Shown here piece by piece: positions 36,113-44,715 of a DNA stretch of 64,000 nucleotides. Origin of the DNA: Lichenibacterium ramalinae. GTDB lineage: Bacteria; Pseudomonadota; Alphaproteobacteria; Rhizobiales; Beijerinckiaceae. The DNA lies in contig NZ_QYBC01000006.1 in the NCBI RefSeq assembly GCF_004137085.1, positions 124,001-188,000 of the forward strand, in the 5' to 3' direction. The notes beneath the pieces are model-generated. The model saw nothing but the letters and a program-made list of their open reading frames with translations. It ran no database searches and was not told where the DNA came from. The stretch's first letter is position 1, and each line of letters starts with the position of its first letter. Both the position numbers and the translations under genes were made by a program.

Positions 36113-37165
36113 TCAAGCCACGTTGAGCCGGCGCCCGCGGTTCCACAGGGCGAAGGCGGTGCCCGACAGCAGCACTTCAAGGTGGCGCAGGTCCTGCCAG
36201 AAACCGTTGACCGAGACGCGCGGTAGCGCCGTGAGATGCCCGGCGTGCTCGCCGTGCAGCAGGCCCGGGCGCGTCGTCACGCCGCTCGCATAGCCGAAGG
36301 CCGCGGCGGCGGCGAACTCCCGACGCCCCGCCGAACCGGGATCGCCCACCGGATAGGCGAGATGCACGACGGGGCGCCCCAGCCGCTCCTCCAGGATGGT
36401 CTTGGCGGCGCCGAGTTCGGTCCGCATCTCTGCAACGTCGAGGTGGGCCAGGCGCGGGTGGCTCAGCGTGTGGGCGCCCACCGTGGCGAGCGGGTGGCGC
36501 GCCAGGGCGGCGATCTCGTCCCAGTCCATGCAGAGTTCGGCGACGAGGGCCGGCCCGTCGACGCCGTGGCGGTCGGCGAGGTCGGCCACGGCGGCGAGCA
36601 GCCGGTCCTCTGGCCCCGCCCGCAGCGGCCAGTAGACGGCCTTCCAGGCGGCCGCCTTCTCGGCCGCGCTGCGCGCCGGCAGCGACAACGCGGCCTCGCC
36701 GATCGAGAGCTCGACCCGCTCGGCCCGGCGGATCGCCTCTTCGAGCTCGACCCACCAGAGCCGCGCCCGCCGCTCGGCGAAGCCGGTGGTGACGTAGATG
36801 GTGAAGGGGGCGGCGTGACGCTCCAGGACCGGCAGGGCGTGGACGAGGTTGTCGCGATAGCCGTCGTCGAAGGTCAGCACGGCGAAGGGCGGGGCGCCGG
36901 GCACCCCGCCGGCCCGCAGTTCCGCCACGGCGGCGTCGAGCGGCAGCAGCCGGTAGCCAAGCGCCTTGATGCGCGTCAGGGCGGCGTCGAGGAAGCCGGG
37001 CGTGATCTCCAGCATGCCGTTCGGCGCGAAGGCGCTGGGGCTGGCCGGGCGGACGTGGTGGAACATGAGCAGGGCGCCGAGCCCGCGCAGGCGGGGTGCC
37101 GCGACGCGGTGCAGCCCGGTGGCGCCGAGGGCGGCGAACCCCGCCCCGATGATCCTGTCGCGCAT
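36113..37165 (-). CDS. Polysaccharide deacetylase (CE4 family)
   Basis: 350-residue carbohydrate esterase 4 protein that would deacetylate N-acetylated or acetylated polysaccharide. NodB motif 1 LTFDDGYRDN near residue 102, motif 2 HTLSHPRLAHL near 217, and motif 3-like YPVGDPGSAGRREF. No signal peptide is evident; the N-terminal region DRIIGAGFAALGATG is weakly hydrophobic. It is divergent from an acetyltransferase gene, and both lie next to a Wzz/ExoP-like gene, suggesting a surface-polysaccharide role. Confidence 0.92.
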   Translation of the reverse strand: MRDRIIGAGFAALGATGLHRVAAPRLRGLGALLMFHHVRPASPSAFAPNGMLEITPGFLDAALTRIKALGYRLLPLDAAVAELRAGGVPGAPPFAVLTFDDGYRDNLVHALPVLERHAAPFTIYVTTGFAERRARLWWVELEEAIRRAERVELSIGEAALSLPARSAAEKAAAWKAVYWPLRAGPEDRLLAAVADLADRHGVDGPALVAELCMDWDEIAALARHPLATVGAHTLSHPRLAHLDVAEMRTELGAAKTILEERLGRPVVHLAYPVGDPGSAGRREFAAAAAFGYASGVTTRPGLLHGEHAGHLTALPRVSVNGFWQDLRHLEVLLSGTAFALWNRGRRLNVA

Positions 37166-37285
37166 CGCTGTCCCCCGGGCGGGCCGTTTACCCCGCTTCA
37201 GGATAGCGCCGAGGCTTTGCGGATTTATTGCTACACTGCGCTGCGGTCGGCCCGGCGGACGGGAGACGATGGAGTGCCCGGTCCC

Positions 37286-38545
37286 ATGTCAGAGGTCGCG
37301 ATGGAGGCGGGCCGCTCGGAAGCCGGCGACCGTGGCGCCGGCCTGCGGGACGGGCGCGCGACGCCCGCCGGTCCCTTCGCGTCGGTGACGGTCCACCGCG
37401 ACCCGCGTGCCGCCCTGGCGGACTGGCAGGACCTCGCCGGCCGGGTCCCCACGACGCCCTACCAGAGGCCCGACTGGATCCTGCCCTGGATCGACTGCGT
37501 CGGCCGGGCGGCCGGCGTCGTCCCGCTGATCGTCGTGGCGCATGACGCCGACGGTCGCGCCCAGGCGGTGCTGCCGCTGGGCCTGCAGCGGCAGGGCTGG
37601 CTCCGGGTCGCCTCCTTCCTGGGCGCCAAGGACAGCAACTTTAACATGGGGCTGTTCGCGCCCGGGACCGACCTGTCGCGCGCCGCCCTGACGGCGCTGC
37701 TGCGCCGCGCCGCGGCCGCGAGCGGCACGACGATCGACCTCTGCCTTTTCCGCAACCAGCCCCATGCCTGGGACGGCGTCGCCAACCCGTTCCTCGCCTT
37801 CCCGCACCAGCCGAGCCCGAGCTTCGCCTACCGGGCCACGCTGCAGCCCGACGGCGAAGCCTTCTTCAAGGCGCAGCTGTCGCGCGAGACGCGCAAGAAG
37901 CTGCGCCAGAAGACCACCCGCCTGGCGGCGATCGGCCCCGTGGCGGTTTTCGAGGCGCGCGGCGCCGCCGAGATCGCGGAGGTCCTGGACGCCTTCACGG
38001 TGCAGCGGACGGCCCGCAACGACCTGGCGGGCATCGACTGCGGCGACATCCCGGGCCTGCGCGCCTTCCTCGCCGCCACGGCGGGCGGCGCCGGCCCCGT
38101 GGCCCTCCATGCCCTGCGCTGCGGAGACCGCATCCTGGCGACGCTGGCCGGGGTCCGTCACGGCGCGCGCTTCTCGGGCATGCTGACCTCGTTCACCGCC
38201 GATGCCGAGTTCGCCCGCAACAGCCCGGGCGAGCTGCTGCTCGCCGAAACCATGCGGCACTATTGCGCCGAGGGTTTCACGATGTTCGACCTCGGGATCG
38301 GCGAGGCGCGCTACAAGGCCACCTACTGTCCGGAAGCGGAGCCGCTCTTCGACAGCCTCGTCCCGCTCACGCTGCGGGGCTGGGCCGCGGCCCGCGCCGA
38401 GCGCCTGCGCCTGCAGGCCAAGCGCGCCATCAAGCAGTCGCGCTGGGCCTGGCCGCTGGCACTGCGGCTGCGGCGCGCCCTGTCGTCGGCACGCCGCGGC
38501 GCGTCAGGCCGCCCGGCGGACGGCGCTGCGAGGCGCGAGGACTGA
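37286..38545 (+). CDS. GNAT family N-acetyltransferase (CelD/FemAB-like, Acetyltransf_6)
   Basis: 419-residue protein of the CelD/BcsL-like acetyltransferase group common in exopolysaccharide and cellulose loci. Middle motif LSRETRKKLRQKTTRLAAIG near residue 200, then RTARNDLAGID and the C-terminal EGFTMFDLGIGEARYK with YCPEAEPLFDSLVPLT, a pattern typical of this family. Acceptor unknown. ATG 37286; a GTG at 37274 is in frame. The 3' end overlaps the convergent Wzz-like gene by 42 bp. Confidence 0.88.
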   Translation: MSEVAMEAGRSEAGDRGAGLRDGRATPAGPFASVTVHRDPRAALADWQDLAGRVPTTPYQRPDWILPWIDCVGRAAGVVPLIVVAHDADGRAQAVLPLGLQRQGWLRVASFLGAKDSNFNMGLFAPGTDLSRAALTALLRRAAAASGTTIDLCLFRNQPHAWDGVANPFLAFPHQPSPSFAYRATLQPDGEAFFKAQLSRETRKKLRQKTTRLAAIGPVAVFEARGAAEIAEVLDAFTVQRTARNDLAGIDCGDIPGLRAFLAATAGGAGPVALHALRCGDRILATLAGVRHGARFSGMLTSFTADAEFARNSPGELLLAETMRHYCAEGFTMFDLGIGEARYKATYCPEAEPLFDSLVPLTLRGWAAARAERLRLQAKRAIKQSRWAWPLALRLRRALSSARRGASGRPADGAARRED

Positions 38546-40660
38546 CGCCGGCACGAGGTGGACGGCGGCGGGCCCGTCCGCCCGCGCCAGCATGTCCCGC
38601 GCCGCCGCGATCTCGGCCGAGGCGCTGTCCCCCGCATGCACGATCACCACGGCATCGGCTTCCGGCGCGAGGCGGAGCGTGACCGGGTCGGTCGGTGCCG
38701 GGGCGTGCAGCACGAGGTAGTCGTAGGTTTCGCCCAGGGCGTCCAGCACGAGGCCGATCGTGTCGAGGGCCGACCCGTCGATCGGGTCCTGCCCCACCGG
38801 CACCACGTGAAGGCGGGACTGGCTGTCGCGGTGGATGACCTCGGCGAAGCTCGCATGGCCGGCCAGCAGCTCGCCGAGACCCATCGGCTCCCCGTCGCCG
38901 GGGCCGTAGCTGTCGAGCGCGAGGTGGCGCGGCTCCACGGCCGGCGAGGCCCGGTTGAGGTCGACCAGGATGGTGCGCCCCTCGCCCGACAGGCGGCGGG
39001 CGAGGCCGATCACGGCGGCGGGCGCCGCGGCGCGGGGCGAGGGCGGAAGGACGAGGGCGCGGGCGGCGTGGTTCTGGACGCGGCAGTCCCGCAGGGCGTC
39101 GAGCGTGGCGAGCAGGCTCGCCTCGCCCTCGGCCGCCAGCGCCGCCTCGCTCATGGCCCGGGCCGGCGCCGGCATCGGCGTCGCCACCGGGAGCGGAAGG
39201 GCGTCGGGCGCAGCCACCGCCGCCGCCTCGGCATCGGACGCCGCGAAGGCGCGGCCCGACAGCAGTTCCTGCGCCACCAGGATGCCCAGGGCCAGCACCA
39301 GACCCGCGATGGTGGCGATGGCGATGGTCGGCACCTTCTTGGGGAAGGACGGCAGCTGCGGCGCCATTGCCCGCGAGATCACCCGCACGTCCGCCGGGGT
39401 CGAGGCGGCATTCTCGCGGGCCACGGCCTCCTGGTACTTCTGGGTGTTGAACTCGAGCTGGTCCTTGAGCAGGCGCGCCTGGGTTTCCAGCGTGTTGAGG
39501 TGCACCTGGTCGACGCCGGCCGTGCCCACGGTCTTCTTCTGGACGTCGAGCGCCGCCAGCAGGTTGTCGACCCGGGCCGCCGCGATGTGGCCGTCGTTCT
39601 CGAGCGTGCGCGCCATCTTGTCGCCGGCGAGGCGCAGCTGGGCATCGACGTCGGCGAGCTGGGCGTTCAACTCCTGCATGTGGGGGTGGCCGGGCAGCAG
39701 CGTGCGGCTCTGCAGGGCGATCTCGGCCTTGAGCGTCGAGCGCTGCTCGGAGATGCGGCGGATGAACTCGTTGTTGGCGACGTCGGGGATCTCGCCGACG
39801 CGGTTCTGGGCGATCATCGCCTTGATGATCTTGGCCTTGGCCTGGGCGTCGGCCTGGGAGGTGCGGGCCTGGGCCAGCTGGGTGTTGAGGTCGCCGAGCT
39901 GCTGGTTGGTGATGGTCGCGTTGTTGGCGCCCTGCAGCAGGCCGGACTGCGTGCGGTAGGCGTCGGCCTTGCCCTCGGCCTCGGCCACCCGGGTCCGCAG
40001 GTCCGTCACCAGCGAGGCCAGCGACGACGCGGCCTGGCGGGCGCTGTCCCGCTTGGCGGCGGACTGGGCCTCGATGACGAGCTCGGCGATGGTGTTGGCG
40101 GCCCGCGCGGCGAGGTCGGGATCGGCCGCGCTGAACTCGATGGCGATGACCCGGGACTTCGGCACCGAATACACGGTCAGCCGGTCGAAGTAGTTGGCGA
40201 GGATGCGGTCCTCGGGCGAGACGGTCGTGGGATCGCGCGCCAGGCCGAGCAGGATCGTCAGGCGCGACACGACGTCGAGCCCCCGCGCCAGGGGATCGAA
40301 CTCGACGTTGCCCTTGAGGTCGAGGCGGCGGACGGCCGCGCGGGCGATGTCGCGCGACTGCACCAGCTGGATCTGGCTCTGCACGGTCTCGTCGTCGGGC
40401 AGGGTCGCGGAGAGCGGGTCGGTGCGGTCCGGGCGGGTGAAGTAGTTCTCGCCGTTCTCGACCAGGACCTTCGCCTCGGCGGTGTAGCGGGGCGGCACCG
40501 TCGAGACGAAGAGCACGGCCCCGACGAAGCAGACCAGGGCCGGCACGATCAACCACCAGCGCCGGCGCGATATCGCCCGCCCGAGACCGACGAGGTCGAG
40601 TTCGCGGCCCACGGCAGCCCGTCCCGTCCGGTCGTAGTCCAGTTCGCTCCGCATCGACAT
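38504..40660 (-). CDS. Exopolysaccharide chain-length/transport protein, Wzz-GumC-ExoP type with degenerate kinase domain
   Basis: 718 residues. N-terminal Wzz domain with TM1 (WWLIVPALVCFVGAVLFVSTVP near residue 37; written as two halves WWLIVPALVCF and VGAVLFVSTVP), a long coiled-coil periplasmic region with many Ala/Gln heptads (residues about 200-430), TM2 (IAIATIAGLVLALGILVA near 460). The C-terminal cytoplasmic 200 residues look like a BY-kinase fold (RRLSGEGRTILVDLNRASP as Walker A' region), but where a P-loop GxxGxGKS/T should be there is APAAVIGLARRL, and no C-terminal Tyr cluster is present. It should therefore act as a structural co-polymerase without kinase activity. Start ATG 40660 is preceded by GGGGATCGGCG. 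Confidence 0.88.
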   Translation of the reverse strand: MSMRSELDYDRTGRAAVGRELDLVGLGRAISRRRWWLIVPALVCFVGAVLFVSTVPPRYTAEAKVLVENGENYFTRPDRTDPLSATLPDDETVQSQIQLVQSRDIARAAVRRLDLKGNVEFDPLARGLDVVSRLTILLGLARDPTTVSPEDRILANYFDRLTVYSVPKSRVIAIEFSAADPDLAARAANTIAELVIEAQSAAKRDSARQAASSLASLVTDLRTRVAEAEGKADAYRTQSGLLQGANNATITNQQLGDLNTQLAQARTSQADAQAKAKIIKAMIAQNRVGEIPDVANNEFIRRISEQRSTLKAEIALQSRTLLPGHPHMQELNAQLADVDAQLRLAGDKMARTLENDGHIAAARVDNLLAALDVQKKTVGTAGVDQVHLNTLETQARLLKDQLEFNTQKYQEAVARENAASTPADVRVISRAMAPQLPSFPKKVPTIAIATIAGLVLALGILVAQELLSGRAFAASDAEAAAVAAPDALPLPVATPMPAPARAMSEAALAAEGEASLLATLDALRDCRVQNHAARALVLPPSPRAAAPAAVIGLARRLSGEGRTILVDLNRASPAVEPRHLALDSYGPGDGEPMGLGELLAGHASFAEVIHRDSQSRLHVVPVGQDPIDGSALDTIGLVLDALGETYDYLVLHAPAPTDPVTLRLAPEADAVVIVHAGDSASAEIAAARDMLARADGPAAVHLVPASVLAPRSAVRRAA

Positions 40661-40768
40661 CGCCGATCCCCGATCACACGCAGGGTGCCGGCGATCCCGG
40701 CGTCCAGGCGGACCGGATCGGGATGCTGTACCCATGCCGCCACTCAACGGCATCAGGGTTCACAGAGA

Positions 40769-40794
40769 CTTAAAAGCGGGCGAAAACCCTTAAG
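40769..40794 (-). terminator. Weak hairpin at the lpxB end
   Basis: CTTAA at 40769-40773 pairs with TTAAG at 40790-40794, with GGG/CCC inside and TTTT in the minus-strand loop/3' arm. It overlaps the lpxB stop codon. A terminator is expected here at the end of the 15-kb cluster, but the structure is poor. Confidence 0.3.
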
Positions 40795-41959
40795 CCGAGG
40801 TTCCGGCAGCGTCCAGCACCAGGGCGGCCGCTTCCCGGCTCGGCGTGGAGCCGGAGGCGATGCGCATCAGGGCGTCGAGGCGGCCGAAGGCGTCGAGCTG
40901 GGCGGCCCTGGCCGGCGAATCGCCCAGCAGGGGCACGAGGCTCGCCGCCAGCGCGTCCGGCCGGCAGGCGCCCTGCAGGAACTCCGGGACGGCATTCTCG
41001 CCGAGGATCAGGTTCGGCAGCACGATCGACGGCACCGTCACGACGAAGCGCAGCCAGGTTTCGAGCGGCGACACCCGATAGGCCACCACCATGGGCACGC
41101 CGGCGAGCGCCAGTTCGAGCGTGACGGTTCCCGAAGCCGCGAGCGCGGCCCGGGCGGACCGGAACGCCGCGAGCTTGGCGGCCTCCCCCGTCACGACCCG
41201 CGGCTGGACCGGCCAGGACGCGACGCGCGCCCGGATGTCCCCGGCGAGGTCCGCCACGGCGGGCAGCACCACGTCGAGGTCGGGAACGCGGCCGGCCACC
41301 CGTGCCACCGTCTCGCCGAACACCTGGGTGAGGCGCCGGATTTCGGACCGGCGCGAGCCGGGCAGCACCAGCAGCGTGGCACGCTCGCGCGCCGGCAGGT
41401 CGGCGGGGGCCGGCCGCAGCTCGTGCAGGCGTTCGATCAGGGGATGGCCCACGTAGCTGCAGGGCGGGCCGCCGAGCCGGCGATGGGCCTCGGGTTCGAA
41501 GGGCAGCAGCGCCAGCAGGCGGTCGACATAGGCCCGCATGGCCGGGGCGCGACCGGGGCGCCACGCCCACACGGTCGGGCTGACGTAGTCGACGATGGGG
41601 ACGCCGGGCGCCAGCGCCCGGACCCGACGGGCGACGCGGTGGGTGAAATCCGGGCTGTCGACGATGACCAGCACGTCCGGCCGCGCCGCGACGGCGGCCG
41701 CCGCCGTCTCGCGGATGCGCCTCAGCAGGTGCGGCAGGCGGGCGATGACCGGCACGAACCCCATGACGGCGATGTCGGACAGCGGGAACAGCGGGACGAG
41801 CCCTTCCCGCGCCATCTCGTCCCCGCCGACGCCCGAGACCGCGAGGCCCGGGACGCGTTCGCGCAGGGCCCGGATGAGGCCGGCGCCGAGATGGTCGCCG
41901 GAATGCTCGCCCGCCACGATGAAGACGCGCAGCGACCGCGGCGCGCCTGCCCCCGTCAT
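40790..41959 (-). CDS. lpxB: Lipid-A-disaccharide synthase
   Basis: GT19 enzyme joining UDP-2,3-diacyl-GlcN and lipid X to the tetraacyl disaccharide. 389 residues. Family motifs: GEHSGDHLGAGLI near residue 17, VDSPDFTHRVARRVR, YVSPTVWAWRPGR, LLPFEPEA, YVGHPL and LPGSRRSEI. ATG 41959 overlaps the lpxA stop by 4 bp (ATGA). LpxB needs lipid X from LpxI or LpxH, and neither gene is in this cluster. Confidence 0.96.
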   Translation of the reverse strand: MTGAGAPRSLRVFIVAGEHSGDHLGAGLIRALRERVPGLAVSGVGGDEMAREGLVPLFPLSDIAVMGFVPVIARLPHLLRRIRETAAAAVAARPDVLVIVDSPDFTHRVARRVRALAPGVPIVDYVSPTVWAWRPGRAPAMRAYVDRLLALLPFEPEAHRRLGGPPCSYVGHPLIERLHELRPAPADLPARERATLLVLPGSRRSEIRRLTQVFGETVARVAGRVPDLDVVLPAVADLAGDIRARVASWPVQPRVVTGEAAKLAAFRSARAALAASGTVTLELALAGVPMVVAYRVSPLETWLRFVVTVPSIVLPNLILGENAVPEFLQGACRPDALAASLVPLLGDSPARAAQLDAFGRLDALMRIASGSTPSREAAALVLDAAGTSA

Positions 41960-42789
41960 GGCAGGTCGCGGCCGTCGCGCGGCACGCAGATGGCGCGCTC
42001 GCCGCCCTCGCGCAGGAAGGACAGGATCTCCTCGGCCTGGGGATGGCTGCCGAACTCGGCCGCGACGGCCTCGGTCCGCTCCCGCAGCGTGCCGGCGGCC
42101 GAGAACAGCAGCTTGTAGGCGCGCCGCAGGTCGTGGATGGTCTCGCGCGGGAAGCCGCGACGCTTGAGCCCCACGACGTTGAGGCCGGCGAGATGGGCGC
42201 GGTTGCCGAGCGCGATCCCGTAGGGGATCACGTCGTGCTCGACGCCGGCGAGCCCGCCGATGAAACTGTGGCGGCCGAGCCGCACGAACTGGTGCACGGC
42301 GGCGCCGCCGCCCAGGATGGCGTGGTCGCCCACCGTGCAATGGCCGGCCAGCATCACGTTGTTGGAGAAGATGACGTCGCTGCCGACGCGGCAGTCGTGG
42401 GCCACATGCGCCTGCGCCAGAAACACGCTGCGGTCGCCCACGCTGGTGAGCAGACCGCCCGACGCCGTGCCGGGGTTCATGGTGACGCCTTCGCGGATGA
42501 CGCAGTCGCGCCCGACCCGCAGTTCGGAGACTTCGCCCCGGAACTTGAGGTCCTGTGGCTCGTGGCCCAGCGACGCGAAGGGGAAGATGCGCGTCCCCTC
42601 GCCGACCGTGGTGTGGCCGGCGATCGCCACATGCGAGACGAGGCGCACCCCCGCGCCCAGGACCACGTCGGGCCCCACGGCGCAGAAGGGGCCGATCTGC
42701 ACGCCGCGCCCCAGCTGCGCCGCATGGGCCACGACGGCGGAAGGATGGATCTGCGGACCGTCGCGGTCCCGCATGTCCGGGTCAGACAT
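41956..42789 (-). CDS. lpxA: Acyl-ACP--UDP-N-acetylglucosamine O-acyltransferase
   Basis: First lipid A enzyme, left-handed beta-helix trimer. 277 residues with hexapeptide repeats from residue 13 to about 195 (IHPSAVVAHAAQLGRGVQIG start, in parts). The catalytic His lies in AHVAHDCRVG near residue 132, and the C-terminal helical domain has LNVVGLKRRGF and LRRAYKLLF. The slightly longer N-terminus (MSDPDMRDRDG) is disordered. It starts 27 bp after the fabZ stop. Confidence 0.96.
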   Translation of the reverse strand: MSDPDMRDRDGPQIHPSAVVAHAAQLGRGVQIGPFCAVGPDVVLGAGVRLVSHVAIAGHTTVGEGTRIFPFASLGHEPQDLKFRGEVSELRVGRDCVIREGVTMNPGTASGGLLTSVGDRSVFLAQAHVAHDCRVGSDVIFSNNVMLAGHCTVGDHAILGGGAAVHQFVRLGRHSFIGGLAGVEHDVIPYGIALGNRAHLAGLNVVGLKRRGFPRETIHDLRRAYKLLFSAAGTLRERTEAVAAEFGSHPQAEEILSFLREGGERAICVPRDGRDLP

Positions 42790-42816
42790 GGTTTCCTCCC
42801 GGCGGGACGGCGCCGC

Positions 42817-43278
42817 TCAATCCATCACCAGCATGGCGCTGACCTCGGCCTCGCAGACCAGTTGCCCGTCGACCTTGGCCTCGCCCTTGTACCACCACAT
42901 GTTGCGGCGCTGGTTGAGCTTGTGCAGGTGGAACTCCACCCGATCCCCGGGGACGACCGGCTTCCTGAACTTGGCCTTGTCGATGGTCATGAAATAGACG
43001 AGCCGCGGCTTGGCGAGCTTCTGGGCATGGACGCAGAGCGCGCCCGCCGTCTGGGCCATGCCCTCGATGAGCAGCACGCCCGGCATCACGGGACGGCCCG
43101 GGAAGTGACCTTGGAACTGAGGCTCGTTGAAGGTGACGTTCTTGATGCCGATGCACGACACGTCGTCCTGCATCGCCACGATCCGGTCGACCAGCAGGAA
43201 CGGATAGCGGTGCGGCAGATATTCGAGGAGTTTCAGGATATCGATCGAGTCGAGCTCCGTCCGCGCCGCTTCGTCCAT
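42817..43278 (-). CDS. fabZ: 3-hydroxyacyl-ACP dehydratase FabZ
   Basis: Dehydrates 3-hydroxyacyl-ACP in fatty acid synthesis and competes with LpxA/LpxD for hydroxyacyl-ACP. 153 residues, hot-dog fold. [16 protein letters not shown] near residue 15, catalytic His in [14 protein letters not shown] and Glu in LIEGMAQ. The start at ATG 43278 fits family length; the longer frame upstream adds Arg-rich non-family sequence. It lies between lpxD and lpxA as usual. Confidence 0.96.
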   Translation of the reverse strand: MDEAARTELDSIDILKLLEYLPHRYPFLLVDRIVAMQDDVSCIGIKNVTFNEPQFQGHFPGRPVMPGVLLIEGMAQTAGALCVHAQKLAKPRLVYFMTIDKAKFRKPVVPGDRVEFHLHKLNQRRNMWWYKGEAKVDGQLVCEAEVSAMLVMD

Positions 43279-43460
43279 CCCTCGTCCCCGGTCCAGGCCT
43301 CTCGGCCGCACCAGGGCGGCCTCACCCGGGCATGTCGCATGTCTCCGGCCCGCCGCCAAGCCTCGTATCGGGGCGCGACGGGCCGGACGCACGCCGGAAC
43401 GCCCTGCGATGCCGCAGCGTCATGTCCGGCCGGGCCGGGCCGGCGTCGACGCGCTGACGG

Positions 43461-44510
43461 TCAGTCCGCCGCGCTCGGGACGCGCTTGGCGAGGCGCTTC
43501 AGCGTCGCGTGGAGCCGGAACTGCTCGCGGGCGGACTGGGCCGGGATGCCGAACCAGCGTTCACCGGCCGGGATGTCGTTCATCACGCCCGATTTGGCGC
43601 CGATCTGGGCGCCGGTGCCGATGGTGAGATGGCCCGCCAAGCCCGCCTGCCCGGCGGTGACGACGTAGTCGCCGAGCACGGTGGAGCCCGAGATGCCCGT
43701 CTGCGAGACGATCACGCAGTGTCGGCCGATGGACACGTTGTGGCCGATCTGCACGAGGTTGTCGATCTTGGTCCCCTCGCCCACCACGGTGTCGCGGTTC
43801 GAGCCGCGGTCGATGGCGGTGTTGGCGCCGACCTCGACGTCGTCCTGCAGCACGACGCGCCCGATCTGCGGCACCTTGAGGTGGCCGCCCGGTCCCATGG
43901 CGAAGCCGAACCCGTCCTGGCCGATGCGCACGCCCGAATGCAGGATCACACGGTCGCCCACCAGGGCGTGCACGACCGTCGCATTGGCGCCGACCGAACA
44001 ATTGCGGCCGATCCGCACGTCGGGACCGATCACGGCATGGGGACCCACGACGGTCCCGGCCCCGATCTCGGCCCGCGGCCCGATGACGGCGCCGGGATCG
44101 ACCGTCACGCCGGGCTCCAGCCGCGCCTCGGGGTGGACGGTCGAAGACGGCGACACCCCGACGGTGCCGAAGAGCGAACCCGGCCGCATGGCGTCGGGAT
44201 AGAGCCGGGCGGCCACGATCGCGACGGCGCGATAGGGCTCCTTGGCGACGAGCCCGACGGTGCCGGGCGGCACGGCCCCGGCGTAGCGCGCCGGGACGAT
44301 GCAGGCGGCCGCGCGCGTGCCGGCCAGGGCCGGGGCGTAGCGGGGATTGTCCAGGAAGGTGAGGTCGCCAGGTCCGGCGAGGTCGAGCGGCGCGACCCGG
44401 CCGAAGCGCAGAGCGAGGTCGGCCCCCTCGGGCGCGATGACGCCGGTCCAGCCGACGACATCGGCGAGCGACGGCTCGAGCGCGGGACGGAAGAACACTG
44501 GAGAGCTCAT
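43461..44510 (-). CDS. lpxD: UDP-3-O-(3-hydroxymyristoyl)glucosamine N-acyltransferase
   Basis: Third lipid A enzyme, N-acylates UDP-3-O-acyl-GlcN. 349 residues. N-terminal uridine-binding domain ([14 protein letters not shown] near residue 57) and hexapeptide-repeat beta-helix to about residue 330; catalytic His in [13 protein letters not shown] near 250. [20 protein letters not shown] (in parts [12 protein letters not shown]) is the family signature. A 182-bp gap without genes separates it from fabZ. It starts 206 bp after bamA, with a strong hairpin in between. Confidence 0.96.
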   Translation of the reverse strand: MSSPVFFRPALEPSLADVVGWTGVIAPEGADLALRFGRVAPLDLAGPGDLTFLDNPRYAPALAGTRAAACIVPARYAGAVPPGTVGLVAKEPYRAVAIVAARLYPDAMRPGSLFGTVGVSPSSTVHPEARLEPGVTVDPGAVIGPRAEIGAGTVVGPHAVIGPDVRIGRNCSVGANATVVHALVGDRVILHSGVRIGQDGFGFAMGPGGHLKVPQIGRVVLQDDVEVGANTAIDRGSNRDTVVGEGTKIDNLVQIGHNVSIGRHCVIVSQTGISGSTVLGDYVVTAGQAGLAGHLTIGTGAQIGAKSGVMNDIPAGERWFGIPAQSAREQFRLHATLKRLAKRVPSAAD

Positions 44511-44672
44511 CAAACCCCGCCGATCGGTCGCAGGGCGGTCCGGCAGACCGCCCGCCCCTGCGGGCCGGCGGCTTCCGGCGCGGCGCGCCGGCGCGGCTGC
44601 CGGCCGCGAGGGGCGAGGCTTGCCACTCCCGCCACGGCGGCGCAACCCCGTGCGCTGCCCCCCGAAACGCGA

Positions 44673-44696
44673 ACTGCGGGCCCGAGGGCCCGCAGT
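44673..44696 (-). terminator. Strong hairpin after bamA
   Basis: ACTGCGGGCCC and GGGCCCGCAGT (44673-44683 and 44686-44696) form an 11-bp perfect stem 20 bp after the bamA stop. No T-run follows on the minus strand, so it may be a partial terminator or mRNA-stabilising hairpin that tunes lpxD-lpxB expression against bamA. Confidence 0.5.
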
Positions 44697-44715
44697 CCGT
44701 GTCGATCCGGCTGGA

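Noticed and set aside
43279-43460. Extra small gene or longer fabZ N-terminus in the lpxD-fabZ gap
   Set aside because: The added residues are Arg/Gly-rich and do not match FabZ; no independent start with a good ribosome binding site.
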